Source: Massilia sp. 9I (GTDB taxonomy: Bacteria; Pseudomonadota; Gammaproteobacteria; Burkholderiales; Burkholderiaceae_D). From it: a DNA stretch of 64,000 nucleotides. Where the stretch lies: assembly GCF_902506415.1 (NCBI RefSeq), contig NZ_LR733275.1:2829795-2893794 (forward strand). Reading direction: 5' to 3'. Positions 12,301-20,618 of the stretch are shown here, piece after piece; the first letter of the stretch is position 1, and the number at the start of each line of letters is the position of its first letter. A program made the translations under genes and the position numbers. The notes beneath the pieces were generated by a model. It saw only the letters and a program-made list of their open reading frames with translations, was not told the origin of the DNA and did no database searches.

Positions 12301-12430
12301 TCGGGAAGTCCACCTGCGGCAGCGCCGACAGCGGCAGAAAGCGGTAGCCGACCAGGCCGGCCAGCACGATGGCCAGCATCAGCAGCGCCGTGGCGACCGG
12401 ACGCTTGATAAATGGCGCCGATGGACTCAT
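9332..12430 (-). CDS. mdtB: Multidrug efflux RND permease, MdtB/MuxB type
   Basis: Second RND subunit, 1032 residues, close to the family norm. It opens with SAPFIKRPVATALLMLAI and carries the TM4 motif GFVVDDAIVMIENIARYIEEG containing the Asp-Asp proton-relay pair. The MdtB and MdtC type genes overlap by 4 bases (ATGA). It lies 31 bases downstream of the membrane-fusion protein gene. Known MdtBC pumps exclude bile salts, novobiocin and metal-related toxic compounds; the role here is inferred only from the family. Confidence 0.93.
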   Translation of the reverse strand: MSPSAPFIKRPVATALLMLAIVLAGLVGYRFLPLSALPQVDFPTIQVQTLYPGASPEVMARTVTAPLERQFGQMSGLTRMSSTSAAGVSVVTLQFGLGQTLDVAEQEVQAAINAGGSLLPTDLPAPPVYAKVNPADAPVLTLAITSDTLPLTEVQNLVNTRLALKISQVSGVGLVSLSGGQRPAVRIQADTEALASYGLGLDTLRSAITAANANSAKGNFDGPTRSYAINANDQLVTVPDYKNLIVSYRNGAPVRLSEVAKVVDSAENVRIGAWANLKPAIILNVQRQPGANVIATVDAIKERLPELQAGLPSSVRMDVLSDRTAGIRASVHHVQMELVLAVVLVVLVIFAFLHSLRATVIASLAVPISLIGTFGIMYLMGYSLNNLSLMALTIATGFVVDDAIVMIENIARYIEEGEKPMAAALKGATQIGFTIISLTVSLIAVLIPLLFMGDVVGRLFREFAVTLAVTILISGVVSLTLVPMMSARWLKSHEEERPSRFAQKTQAFFDRVIQRYDVALGWVLARQGLTLLVALGTLVLTALLWVIIPKGLFPTQDTGQLQARLQTRQSISYADMSRLQQAAAAEILKDPAVASLSSYVGVDAANNTMLHAGTMLINLKREGREDQDEIMARLRNRVANVAGVTMFLQPTQDLTIDAESGPTQYRVSIEGADSATVNEWARKLVAQMGTKKELRTVTTDAGAVGAAAYIDIDRDTASRLNITAASIDDALYSAFGQRIVSTIFTETNQYRVILEAQQDEAMSPATLNRLQLRTGSGQPTPLSAVATIREAEAPLQITHVAQYPATTIGFDTADGVKLGTAVDAIREAAEEIKLPNAVTMTFIGASGAYQASLSNQLWLILAAVVCVYIVLGVLYESYVHPLTILSTLPSAGVGALLALWVTGQGLGVIGIIGIILLIGIVKKNAIMMIDFAIEAERDGGKEPLEAIRQAALLRFRPILMTTLAALFAAVPLMLGWGEGAELRRPLGLAIFGGLIVSQLLTLFTTPVIYLAFDRLARRRTGKAPNKPERVGA

Positions 12431-12461
12431 TAGCCGGCTCCGCGAGCGTGGGTACCGCTAC

Positions 12462-13546
12462 TCATTGCTGCGCTCCCTGGCGCTGGCGGCGGCCTTCGCC
12501 CTGCCCTGCGCCGCGCTGTCCGCCGGCGCCTTGCGGACGGTCGCCCGGCAAGGTCACCTTGGCGCCGTCGCGAAGGCGGTCCGCGCCTTCGGTGATCACC
12601 TGTTCGCCCACCTTCAGGCCGGTGGCGATCTGCACCTTGTCCACGGTCGACTGGCCGCGCGTCACGGCGCGCTGCGACACCGTCTTGTCCTTGGCATTGA
12701 GCACGTACACGAAGTCGCCGTTGGCGCCGTGGCGCAGCGCCGTCACCGGCACCACCACCGCGTTCTCGATCGTATTGAGCACCAGGCGCAGGTTGACGAA
12801 CTGGCTCGGGAACAGCTTGTTGTCCTGGTTGGTGAAGCGCGCCTTGGCGCGCACGGTGCCGGTCTGGACGTCGACCTGGTTGTCGAGCGCGATGAAGCTG
12901 CCTTGCGCGAGGGTGTCGGTGCGGGTGCGGTCCAGCGCCGTCGCCGGCAGCTTGGCGCCTTGCGCGATGCGCTGCTGCAGCGCCGGCACCTGGTCCTGCG
13001 GTACCGTGAATTCGACGTCGATCGGCGACAGCTGGGTGATCACCGCCACACCGTTGGCGTCGCCGGTACTCACCAGGTTGCCGATATCGACCGTGCGCAG
13101 GCCGACGCGGCCGGAGATCGGCGCGCGCACCTGGGCGTATCCCACGTTCAGCCGGGCGATGCCCTCGGCGGCGCGGTCGGTCATCACCGTGCCCTCCAGC
13201 TGCTTGACCAGCGCCGCCTGGGTGTCGACGTCCTGGCGCGCGATCGATTCCTGCTCCAGCAGGGTACGGTAGCGGCCGAGCAGCAGGCGCGCGTTCTCGA
13301 GCTGGGCCTGGTCGCGCTGGCGCTGGCCCTGCGCCTGCAGCAGCGCCATCTCGAAGGGGCGCGCATCGACGGTTGCCAGCACCTGGCCCTGCTTGACCAG
13401 CTGGCCCTCGGTGAACAGGATCTTCTGCAGCACGCCCGAGACCTGGGGCCGCACGGTGGCGGTCGCCGCCGCCGTGACCGTGCCGAGGGCGTCGATGTTG
13501 ACCGGGATATTCATCTGTTCGGCGGTGGCGACGCCGACCGTGGTCG
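12462..13546 (-). CDS. mdtA: RND periplasmic adaptor (MdtA family), 5' end lost at an assembly junction
   Basis: Membrane-fusion protein linking the RND pump to the outer-membrane channel. The readable part covers the barrel-sandwich/lipoyl region (NIDALGTVTAAATATVRPQVSG), the helical hairpin, the beta-barrel and a C-terminal tail of Gly, Gln and Arg repeats. An internal ATG at 13514 exists, but the frame stays open upstream with family-like residues (TTVGVATAEQ) until 13546, where adapter sequence begins. The signal peptide and N-terminal segment are therefore missing because of the assembly, not because the gene is naturally short. First structural gene of the pump operon. Confidence 0.9.
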
Positions 13547-13597
13547 CTGTCTCTTATACACACATCCGAGCCCACGAGACTAGCGCTCATCTCGTAT
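13547..13597. other. Illumina Nextera adapter sequence (assembly artefact)
   Basis: Bases 13547-13562 (CTGTCTCTTATACACA) match the Nextera mosaic-end read-through. Bases 13566-13580 (CCGAGCCCACGAGAC) match the i7 adapter exactly. Bases 13581-13588 (TAGCGCTC) sit where the i7 index belongs, and 13589-13597 (ATCTCGTAT) match the start of the P7 sequence. Two bases near 13563-13564 differ from the standard adapter. Translations across it give LYTHPSPRD and VCIRDS, known hallmarks of adapter contamination in protein databases. This is not biological DNA. Confidence 0.97.
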
Positions 13598-13642
13598 CGA
13601 AGCGACCTGGCGCAGCAAGCGGCGAAAGCCTTCGGACTTCAT
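13598..13642 (-). pseudogene. First 15 codons of a putative transposase, cut by the adapter
   Basis: A minus-strand ATG at 13642 with a strong Shine-Dalgarno (AGGAGGG, four bases away) opens [15 protein letters not shown] and runs straight into the adapter. The opening resembles N-termini of ISXO2/IS1595-type transposases, but 15 residues are too few to be sure. The sequence ends because the contig ends, so the full gene probably exists elsewhere in the genome. Confidence 0.4.
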
Positions 13643-13723
13643 CGTCCCTCCTGGTCGTTTGACCCAGGTTGGACATCCACTCAGCTCAACAGTTCAATTT
13701 CTACACGTAGTGGTGACAGCGCC
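13598..13723 (-). mobile_element. Probable left end of an insertion sequence (partial)
   Basis: The stretch from the adapter to 13723 contains the cut-off ORF at 13642 and, read on the minus strand, begins GGCGCTGTCACCACTA, which looks like a terminal inverted repeat of an IS1595-type element. It starts 7 bases from the stop codon of the LysE gene. The other end is absent, so no target duplication can be checked. A multi-copy IS at a contig edge would explain why the assembly broke here. Confidence 0.4.
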
Positions 13724-13729
13724 TTTCCT

Positions 13730-14359
13730 TTATGCCCAGCCCTGCAGCACCGTCAGCAGGGCCGCGCCCACCAGCAGCGCGCCGACCGCGCGCGCCGCCG
13801 CCAGTCCGGCTTGCGGATTCCCGGTCATCCAGCGCTGCGCACCCAGCGCGCCAAGAGCCACCGCGCCGTACACGGCCGCCTGGGTGAAGGCGATGATCAG
13901 ACCGAGCGCCGCCGCCTGCGCCCACAGCCCGCCGCGCTCGGGACGCAGGAACTGCGGGAAGATCGCGAGCATGAATACGTAGGCCTTGGGGTTCAGCAGG
14001 CAGGTCAGCATCCCCTGCAAGAACACCGAGCGTCCACGCCGCGCCGCGCCCGCCGCCGGCAGGGAGACGCCTTCGCGCGTGCACAACAGGTTCCAGCCGA
14101 TCCAGGCGATGTACACGGCTCCGGCCAGCAGCAGTGCATTGAATAGCGGCGGCCAGACGGCCAGGATCGCCGCCACCCCGAGCACGCCCATGACGGTATG
14201 GAAGACGCCGCCCAGCATGATGCCGCTCACGGCGGCCAGGCCCGCGCCGTTCCCACCGCGCAGTGAGCTGGCCATGACGAAGGCCATGTCCAGGCCCGGC
14301 AGCGCGATCACGCCGAACACCACCAAGAAGAACAGCCCCAGGTTGGCAAAGTCAGCCAT
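13730..14359 (-). CDS. LysE/RhtB family amino-acid exporter
   Basis: Small polytopic inner-membrane exporter (209 residues) with about six hydrophobic segments and the family opening FFLVVFGVIALPGLDMAFVM, plus LNPKAYVFMLAIFPQF in the middle, both typical of LysE/RhtB. The start ATG at 14359 is chosen for its Shine-Dalgarno (AAAGGAAA) and because upstream in-frame residues are not family-like. It is divergent from the WYL regulator at 14445, with 85 bases between, suggesting that the regulator controls it. The substrate is probably an amino acid or related metabolite and cannot be specified. Confidence 0.88.
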   Translation of the reverse strand: MADFANLGLFFLVVFGVIALPGLDMAFVMASSLRGGNGAGLAAVSGIMLGGVFHTVMGVLGVAAILAVWPPLFNALLLAGAVYIAWIGWNLLCTREGVSLPAAGAARRGRSVFLQGMLTCLLNPKAYVFMLAIFPQFLRPERGGLWAQAAALGLIIAFTQAAVYGAVALGALGAQRWMTGNPQAGLAAARAVGALLVGAALLTVLQGWA

Positions 14360-14444
14360 TGTTTTTCCTTTCGTATCGATGACAGGAGTGCACGATACGG
14401 CCGAATCAGGACATAATCGGCCCTGATTATTTCGAGGGACTGAC

Positions 14445-15389
14445 ATGACCAAACCGATGACGCGGGTGCTGGCCGTGCTCGAACTGCTGCAGGCGCACGG
14501 CCAGGTCAGCGGCGCGGAAATCGCTGCCCGGCTCGAGGTCGACACGCGCACCGTGCGGCGCTACGTCGCCACGCTGGAAGAGATGGGCATTCCGGTCACC
14601 GCGGAACGCGGGCGCGCCGGCGGCTATGCGCTGGTGGCCGGCTTCAAGCTGCCGCCGATGATGTTCAGCGACGACGAGGCGCTGGCGCTGTCGGTCGGCT
14701 TGCTGGCCGCGCGCAGCCTGGGGCTGGACCGGGCGGCGCCGGCCATTGCCGGGGCCCAGTCCAAGCTGGAACGCACCATGCCGGCCAGGCTGCGCCAGCG
14801 CGTGCGTGCGATCGACGAGACCGTGCAGCTCGGCCTGCGCCGCGCGAATACCGCGACGGGCCACGCGGCGCTCGCCGTGCTGTCGGTGGCGGCGCGCGCG
14901 GGCCGGCGCGTGCGCCTGAGCTATGTGGATGCGGCGGGTACGCCGTCGGAACGCGCGGTCGATACCTATGGCCTGGCCTTCCACGACGGCTGCTGGTATG
15001 CGGTGGGCTGGTGCCACCTGCGGTGCGACGTGCGCTCGTTCCGGCTCGACCGCATCCAGGCGATGGAATCGCTGGAAGAAGGTTTCGAACGGCCCGCGGA
15101 GTTCGATGCGCTGGGCTACCTGGTGCGCTCGGTGGCCACCCTGTCGCGCGCCTGGACGGTCGAGGTGCTGCTCAAGACGAGCCTGGAGCGCGCTCAGGCG
15201 CAGTTCTTCGACACGATGGGGGTGTTCGAGCAGACGGCCGACGGTGTCTTGATGCACAACCAGTCGGACGATATCGCCTGGTTTGCGCGCCAGCTGGCGA
15301 GCCTGTCCTTCGAGTTCGAGATACGGCGGCCGCCAGAACTGCGTGAGGAAGTGCGTAAGTGTGCGGAGAACCTGCTTTCGCAGTTGTAG
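14445..15389 (+). CDS. YafY-type HTH/WYL transcriptional regulator
   Basis: A DNA-binding regulator of 314 residues. It has an N-terminal HTH_11 domain (residues 5-60, VSGAEIAARLEVDTRTVRRYVATLEE), a central WYL ligand domain (about 145-215, with GCWYAVGWCHLRCDVRSFRLDRI), and a C-terminal WCX-type domain. WYL proteins usually sense small ligands or nucleic acids. It is divergent from the LysE exporter, which is its likeliest target. The TAG stop codon lies inside the first bases of a palindromic repeat at 15386. Confidence 0.88.
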   Translation: MTKPMTRVLAVLELLQAHGQVSGAEIAARLEVDTRTVRRYVATLEEMGIPVTAERGRAGGYALVAGFKLPPMMFSDDEALALSVGLLAARSLGLDRAAPAIAGAQSKLERTMPARLRQRVRAIDETVQLGLRRANTATGHAALAVLSVAARAGRRVRLSYVDAAGTPSERAVDTYGLAFHDGCWYAVGWCHLRCDVRSFRLDRIQAMESLEEGFERPAEFDALGYLVRSVATLSRAWTVEVLLKTSLERAQAQFFDTMGVFEQTADGVLMHNQSDDIAWFARQLASLSFEFEIRRPPELREEVRKCAENLLSQL

Positions 15390-15493
15390 GGTAGGCGGGT
15401 TTCCGCCCACGCGGTGATAGTCAGCAGAAGATCAGCCGCATCAGCAGATCTGGATCTGGTTGAACGCGTGGGCGGCAAAGCCGCCCACCCTAC
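15386..15493. repeat. Composite palindromic repeat (REP/BIME-like), copy 1
   Basis: Two arms in opposite orientation: GTAGGGTAGGCGGGTTTCC (from 15386) and its partner ending GCCGCCCACCCTAC at 15493, the latter preceded by GTTGAACGCGTGGGCGGC. Each arm is also internally palindromic. The unit is 108 bases; a second pair of 106 bases is at 37639. It separates two convergent genes, supplies the stop codon of the upstream regulator and ends 3 bases before the DUF971 stop. Confidence 0.8.
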
Positions 15494-15496
15494 CGG

Positions 15497-15913
15497 TCAG
15501 TGGTGATGCCCGCAGCCCGATTTCGGCGCGGCGCCAGGCAGCTCGGTGCCCGGCTCGCGGCCGCTGTCGCCAGCGAAACCGGCGGCGTGCAGGCGGTCGA
15601 GGTACTGCTGCCATAGCGAGGCCCCCTCGCTGCCCAGTTTGTAGAGGTAGTCCCAGGTGAAGATGCCGCTGCCGTGGCCATCGTCGAACAGGGGCTTGAT
15701 GGCGTAGTTCCCGACCGGCTCCACGCCGGTGATGCCGACTTCGCGCTTGCCCAGCTGGAGCACTTCCTGGCCCGGGCCGTGGCCCTTCACCTCGGCGGAG
15801 GGCGAATACACGCGCATCAGTTCGAACGGGATGGCAAAACTGCTGCCGTCGTCGTAGGCGATTTCCAGCACGCGCGATTTCTGGCGGACTGCAATATCAA
15901 GTGGGTTGGGCAT
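15497..15913 (-). CDS. DUF971 (gamma-butyrobetaine hydroxylase-like N-terminal) domain protein
   Basis: A 138-residue cytoplasmic protein with the DUF971 fold seen at the N-terminus of gamma-butyrobetaine hydroxylase and in some Fe-S proteins. Its core runs from VLEIAYDDGSSFAIPFELMR to GSGIFTWDYLYKLG (residues 15-95). The C-terminus ends SGCGHHH, a cluster of Cys and His that could bind metal. It lies just downstream of the HIT gene on the minus strand. In related bacteria I expect it beside the ubiquinone gene ubiE, which is not seen here. Molecular function is unknown. Confidence 0.8.
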   Translation of the reverse strand: MPNPLDIAVRQKSRVLEIAYDDGSSFAIPFELMRVYSPSAEVKGHGPGQEVLQLGKREVGITGVEPVGNYAIKPLFDDGHGSGIFTWDYLYKLGSEGASLWQQYLDRLHAAGFAGDSGREPGTELPGAAPKSGCGHHH

Positions 15914-15924
15914 GACTACTCCTC

Positions 15925-16362
15925 TTATTCGTTGAAACGTTTGGCGATCGCGGCCGCCAGGTCGGGCAGCAGCGCGCGGCGCGCGGCCAGGCTGGCTTCA
16001 TCAAGCTGGCGCGCGGCCTGCGCCCACACCGGCGCCGGGAAGTGCGCATCGTCCGCGTAGCGTGGAATGATATGCCAGTGCAGGTGCGGCACCACGTTGC
16101 CGAGGCTGGCCACGTTGACCTTCAGCGGCTGCATGGTTTCGCGCACCGCTTCTTCGACCAGATATACCGCTTCGTTCAGCAACAGGCGGTCTTCACGCGG
16201 CAGGTCGCTCATCTCGCGCACGTGCTCGCGCCAGATGACGCGGCAAAAGCCCGGGTAGGCGGCGTCGTCGACGATGATGACCGACAGCTTCTCGTCCTGC
16301 CAGACGACGGGGACCGCCAGGTCGCACAGTTCGCAACCCGGCTGGCGCAGCACTTCCTTCAT
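15925..16362 (-). CDS. HIT family protein
   Basis: Histidine-triad nucleotide hydrolase/transferase family, 145 residues. The triad HLHWHIIPR lies at about residues 91-99, and an N-terminal CELC pair is close to the start, as in many proteobacterial HIT proteins. The start ATG at 16362 overlaps the stop of the large FAD oxidoreductase by 4 bases (ATGA), so the two are likely cotranslated; the longer upstream frame is only a shadow of that gene. The substrate is probably an adenosine nucleotide derivative. Confidence 0.9.
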   Translation of the reverse strand: MKEVLRQPGCELCDLAVPVVWQDEKLSVIIVDDAAYPGFCRVIWREHVREMSDLPREDRLLLNEAVYLVEEAVRETMQPLKVNVASLGNVVPHLHWHIIPRYADDAHFPAPVWAQAARQLDEASLAARRALLPDLAAAIAKRFNE

Positions 16363-19300
16363 ACCAGCACCCTTTCGATGCCGCCGTTGTTGGCGCGGGC
16401 CACGTAGTCCGGCATCCAGTTCTCGCCCAGCAGGTGGCGCGCCATCTCGACCACGATGTAGTCGGCGGTGGTGCCGGAATCGTGGTTGTAGCGCGACAGG
16501 CCCTGCAGGCAAGACGGGCAGCTGGTCAGGATCTTGACGTCGCCCTTGAAGCCGTCGTCGCGCAGCTTGCCGGCGCCCTTCTCCATCTCGTCCTGCTTGC
16601 GCGAGCGGACCTGGGTCGCGATGTCCGGACGGCTCACGGCGAAGGTGCCCGACTCGCCGCAGCAGCGGTCGTTCTTCTCGATCTTCACGTTGTCGACGGT
16701 CGAGACCAGGGCATTGACGGTCTTGAGCGAATCCTGCATCTTCATCGGCGTGTGGCAGGGATCGTGGTACATGTAGCGGGTACCGGTGACGCCTTCCAGC
16801 TTCACGCCCTTCTCCATCAGGTATTCGTGGATGTCGATGAGGCGGCAGCCCGGGAAGATCTTGTCGAACTCGTAGTTCGCCAGCGAGTCGTAACAGGTGC
16901 CGCACGACACCACGACCGTCTTGATGTCGAGGTAGTTCAGCGTGTTGGCCATGCGGTGGAACAGCACGCGGTTGTCCGTAACCATCTTGTCGGCCTTGTC
17001 GTACTGGCCGGCGCCGCGCTGGGGATAGCCGCAACACAGGTAGCCCGGCGGCAGCACGGTCTGCACACCGACTTCCCACAGCATCGCCTGGGTCGCCAGG
17101 CCCACCTGCGAGAACAGGCGCTCCGAGCCGCATCCCGGGAAGTAGAACACGGCTTCGGTGTCGGCGTTGGTGGCCTTCGGGTTGCGGATGATCGGGATGA
17201 CCTTGTCGTCCTCGATGTCGAGCAGCGCACGCGCCGTCTTCTTCGGCAGGTTGCCCGGCATTTTCTTGTTGATGAAGTGGATCACCTGCTCGCGCACCGG
17301 CGCCTTGCCGGTGGTCGGGGGCGGCGCTTCCACCTGCGGCTTGGCCAGGCCGCGCAGCAGCTGGTTGCCCAGGCGCTGGGCCTTGTAGCCCCAGTCAATC
17401 ATCACCTTGCGGGTGGCGTTGATGGTGGTCGGGTCGGTCGCGTTCAGGAAGAACATGCCGGCGCGCTGGGCCGGCTTGAAGCTGCGCTTGTCCATCTTGC
17501 GCAGCAGGTTACGCATGTTCATCGAGACGTCGCCGAAGTCGATGTTGACCGGGCACGGCGTCACGCACTTGTGGCACACGGTGCAGTGGTCGGACACGTC
17601 CTCGAATTCTTCCCAGTGGCGGATCGAGACACCGCGCCTGGTCTGTTCTTCGTAGAGGAAGGCTTCGATCAGGGCCGAGGTCGCGAGGATCTTGTCGCGC
17701 GGCGAGTACAGCAGGTTAGCCTGCGGCACGTGGGTCGTGCAGACCGGCTTGCACTTACCGCAGCGCAGGCAGTCCTTGATGCTGTTGGCGATCTCGCCGA
17801 TGTCGCTCTGCTGCATGATCAGCGACTCGTGGCCCATCAGGCCGAAGGACGGCGTGTAGGCATTGCGCAGGTCGGCCGACACCGCGGTGGTGTTCAGCAG
17901 CTTGCCCTTGTTGAAGCGCCCTTCCGGGTCGACACGGGTCTTGTAGTCGCGGAATTCGCGGATCTCTTCGTCGGTCAGGAACTCGAGCTTGGTGATGCCG
18001 ATGCCGTGTTCACCCGAGATCACGCCGTCCAGCGAACGGGCCAGCTTCATGATGCGCTCGACCGCCTTGTGCGCGTCCTGCAGCATCGCGTAGTCGTCCG
18101 AATTGACCGGCAGGTTGGTGTGCACGTTGCCGTCGCCGGCGTGCATGTGCAGGGCCACGAACACGCGCGAGCGCAGAATGCGCTTGTGGATCGCGGTGCA
18201 TTCGTCGAGGATGCATTTGTACGCTGCGCCGTTGAAGATCTGGCGCAGCGGCGCGCGCAGTTCCTGCTTCCAGGAGGCGCGGATGGTATGGTCCTGCACC
18301 ACGTCGAACAGCAGGGCGTCCGGCTGGGCGCCGATGCGCTGGTCGAGCGTGGCGCTGAGCTGGTCGAGACCGAGTTCATCGAGTTTGCTGCGAACGTCGC
18401 GCAATGGCTGGTCCAGGTTGGTCAGGATGAAGCTCCAGCGCGCGGCTACCTGGTCCACCAGCGCCAGCGCCTGCTGCGGGCGGTCGCCCAGGATCTCGGC
18501 GCGGTCGACGGTGTCGCCGGTGGCGTCGTCGCTCTTCTCGATCGGCAGGTGTTCGTTGCCCAGGTAGGCGTGCAGGGCCTCGGCAAGCTGCAGCTTGTTC
18601 TTGATCGACAGCTCGACGTTGATGCGCTCGATGCCGTCGGTGTACTCGCCCATGCGGTTCAGCGGAATCACCACGTCTTCATTGATCTTGAAGGCGTTGG
18701 TGTGGCGCGCGATCGCCGCGGTGCGGGCGCGGTCGAGCCAGAACTTCTTGCGCGCTTCCGGACTGACGGCAACGAAGCCTTCGCCGACGCGGGTGTTCGC
18801 CAGGCGCACCACTTCCGAGGCCGCGATCGCGACCGCGTTCTCGTCGTCGCCGACGATGTCGCCGAACAGCGCCATCTTCGGCAGCACGCCGCGTTTCGAT
18901 TTGGTGGCATAGCCGACCGCGCGCAGGTAGCGCTCGTCCAGGTGTTCCAGGCCGGCCAGGCGCAGGGTGGCGAAGGCCGGGTCGCCGTTCTTCGGCAGGC
19001 TGTCGAGGTAGTCCTTGATCTCGACGATCGAGGGAATCGCATCACGTGCCTGGCCGAAGAATTCCAGCGCCACGGTGCGGGTGAACTTCGGCATCTTGTG
19101 CAGGATCCAGCGCGCCGAGGTGATCAAGCCGTCGGTGCCTTCTTTCTGGATGCCCGGCAGGCCGGCCAGGAATTTATCCGTGACGTCCTTGCCCAGGCCT
19201 TCCTTGCGGAAGCGCCGGCCTTCGATCGTGAGCGTCTCGACGCGGAACGGTTCCGCTTTCGCGGCGCCACGCGGCGTCGGATGCGACCATTCCAGCTTGA

Positions 19301-20408
19301 AGGTGGCCACCGGCGCGTCGTGGATCTTGGACAGGTTGTGGTCCATGCGCGTGACTTCCAGCCAGTCGCCGTTCGGATCGACCATGCGCCAGGAAGCCAG
19401 GTTGTCGAGCGCGGTGCCCCACAGGACGGCCTTCTTGCCGCCCGCGTTCATCGCGATGTTGCCGCCGATGCAGGAGGCGTGGGCCGAGGTCGGGTCCACC
19501 GCGAACACGAAGCCTGCCTTTTCGGCGGCCTGCGACACGCGCTGGGTCACCACGCCGGCATAAGTGTGGATGGTGGCGTATTCGCGGTCCACGCCCGGCA
19601 GGCGCGTCGCTTCGACTTCGCCGATGCCGATCAGCTTTTCGGTATTGATCACCGCCGACATCGGCGTGAGCGGAATGGCGCCGCCGGTGTAGCCGGTGCC
19701 GCCGCCGCGCGGAATGATGGTCAGGCCCAGTTCGATGCAGCCCTTCACCAGGCCCGCCATCTCCTCTTCGCTGTCCGGCAGCAGCACCAGGAAGGGATAT
19801 TCGACGCGCCAGTCGGTGGCGTCGGTGACGTGCGAGACGCGGTGCATGCCGTCGAAGCGGATGTTGCGCTTGTCGGTGTAGGCGCCGAGCACCTGCCTTG
19901 CGCGCTTGCGCAGGTCATAGGTCTCGCGGAACTCGCGCGCAAAATCGTCGACCGCCTTGCGCGCCGCGCCAAGGAGCTGTTCGACGGCGGCGCTGCGCGA
20001 GGCCGAGACCTCGGCGTCGCCTTCGCTCGCATCGACGCTCAGGCGGCGCTTGTCGACTTCGGCCAGGCGGTGGTGCAGCGCGTCGATCAGCTTCTGGCGG
20101 CGCTTCGGGTTGTCCAGCAGGTCGTCCTGCAGGTAGGGATTGCGGCGTACGACCCAGATGTCGCCCAGCACTTCGTACAGCATGCGCGCCGAACGGCCGG
20201 TCTGGCGCGCGCCGCGCAGCTCGTCGAGCAGGCGCCACGACGACTCACCCAGCAGGCGGATCACGATTTCGCGATCGGAGAACGAGGTGTAGTTGTACGG
20301 GATCTCGCGCAGGCGCGCGGGGGCATTGTCGGCGAGCAGGGTATGGATGTGTGCGGGCGCGTTCATGGATTGCGTAGCGTCGGTCGGACGAGTCCGAAGG
20401 ACGTTCAT
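16359..20408 (-). CDS. Fused FAD-linked oxidase / Fe-S oxidoreductase with DUF3683
   Basis: Very large (1349 residues) D-lactate-dehydrogenase-like oxidoreductase. Order: DUF3683 (about 25-220); PCMH-type FAD domain with [12 protein letters not shown] (near 240); FAD-oxidase C-terminal domain (to about 850, with [12 protein letters not shown] and GEHGIG); two 4Fe-4S clusters ([11 protein letters not shown] near 880, [12 protein letters not shown] near 943); and CCG domains ([34 protein letters not shown]). The architecture is common in Betaproteobacteria; it probably oxidises a 2-hydroxy acid and feeds electrons to quinones. The start may instead be the ATG at 20366 (MNAPAHIH). It heads an operon with HIT and DUF971. 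Two operator-like repeats lie about 90-130 bases upstream. Confidence 0.88.
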   Translation of the reverse strand: MNVLRTRPTDATQSMNAPAHIHTLLADNAPARLREIPYNYTSFSDREIVIRLLGESSWRLLDELRGARQTGRSARMLYEVLGDIWVVRRNPYLQDDLLDNPKRRQKLIDALHHRLAEVDKRRLSVDASEGDAEVSASRSAAVEQLLGAARKAVDDFAREFRETYDLRKRARQVLGAYTDKRNIRFDGMHRVSHVTDATDWRVEYPFLVLLPDSEEEMAGLVKGCIELGLTIIPRGGGTGYTGGAIPLTPMSAVINTEKLIGIGEVEATRLPGVDREYATIHTYAGVVTQRVSQAAEKAGFVFAVDPTSAHASCIGGNIAMNAGGKKAVLWGTALDNLASWRMVDPNGDWLEVTRMDHNLSKIHDAPVATFKLEWSHPTPRGAAKAEPFRVETLTIEGRRFRKEGLGKDVTDKFLAGLPGIQKEGTDGLITSARWILHKMPKFTRTVALEFFGQARDAIPSIVEIKDYLDSLPKNGDPAFATLRLAGLEHLDERYLRAVGYATKSKRGVLPKMALFGDIVGDDENAVAIAASEVVRLANTRVGEGFVAVSPEARKKFWLDRARTAAIARHTNAFKINEDVVIPLNRMGEYTDGIERINVELSIKNKLQLAEALHAYLGNEHLPIEKSDDATGDTVDRAEILGDRPQQALALVDQVAARWSFILTNLDQPLRDVRSKLDELGLDQLSATLDQRIGAQPDALLFDVVQDHTIRASWKQELRAPLRQIFNGAAYKCILDECTAIHKRILRSRVFVALHMHAGDGNVHTNLPVNSDDYAMLQDAHKAVERIMKLARSLDGVISGEHGIGITKLEFLTDEEIREFRDYKTRVDPEGRFNKGKLLNTTAVSADLRNAYTPSFGLMGHESLIMQQSDIGEIANSIKDCLRCGKCKPVCTTHVPQANLLYSPRDKILATSALIEAFLYEEQTRRGVSIRHWEEFEDVSDHCTVCHKCVTPCPVNIDFGDVSMNMRNLLRKMDKRSFKPAQRAGMFFLNATDPTTINATRKVMIDWGYKAQRLGNQLLRGLAKPQVEAPPPTTGKAPVREQVIHFINKKMPGNLPKKTARALLDIEDDKVIPIIRNPKATNADTEAVFYFPGCGSERLFSQVGLATQAMLWEVGVQTVLPPGYLCCGYPQRGAGQYDKADKMVTDNRVLFHRMANTLNYLDIKTVVVSCGTCYDSLANYEFDKIFPGCRLIDIHEYLMEKGVKLEGVTGTRYMYHDPCHTPMKMQDSLKTVNALVSTVDNVKIEKNDRCCGESGTFAVSRPDIATQVRSRKQDEMEKGAGKLRDDGFKGDVKILTSCPSCLQGLSRYNHDSGTTADYIVVEMARHLLGENWMPDYVARANNGGIERVLV

Positions 20409-20494
20409 TCTAGCTTATTGCGCTGCACCACGCTGGGGAGCGGACGAAACACGGTAGGGATTGGCGCAAGGAAATGCCAAGCCTGGACTCATTA

Positions 20495-20542
20495 TGCAAA
20501 TTTCCTTTGCAAGAAAGGCTCCTCATGCATTTTTCGTTTGCA
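20495..20542. promoter_or_regulatory. Twin 17-base operator-like repeats between divergent genes
   Basis: TGCAAATTTCCTTTGCA (20495-20511) and TGCATTTTTCGTTTGCA (20526-20542) agree at 14 of 17 positions. The first is a perfect TGCAAA-N5-TTTGCA palindrome. Their starts are 31 bases apart, about three helical turns, so two dimers would sit on one face. They lie between the divergent FAD oxidoreductase and DinB-like genes. The binding protein is unknown. Confidence 0.5.
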
Positions 20543-20618
20543 TCCGCCGAAAGAATGGCATATTGCGTAAGGCGTATGTGATGTAATCATGCCCCGCAAC
20601 CATTTGAAAGGAAATCCC

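Noticed and set aside
12430..13590. 386-residue minus-strand frame ending in VCIRDS-type residues, and the plus-strand frame 12369-13583 ending CLLYTHPSPRD
   Set aside because: Both run through the Nextera adapter and are out of frame with the real efflux adaptor gene; they are translation artefacts.
15386..15493. CRISPR array
   Set aside because: Only two inverted arms with one unequal spacer and no cas genes; no array with regular direct repeats and spacers was found anywhere in the window.
15925..17133. 402-residue frame with the HIT protein as its C-terminus
   Set aside because: The N-terminal part is an out-of-frame reading of the FAD oxidoreductase; the HIT gene starts at the ATGA overlap at 16362.
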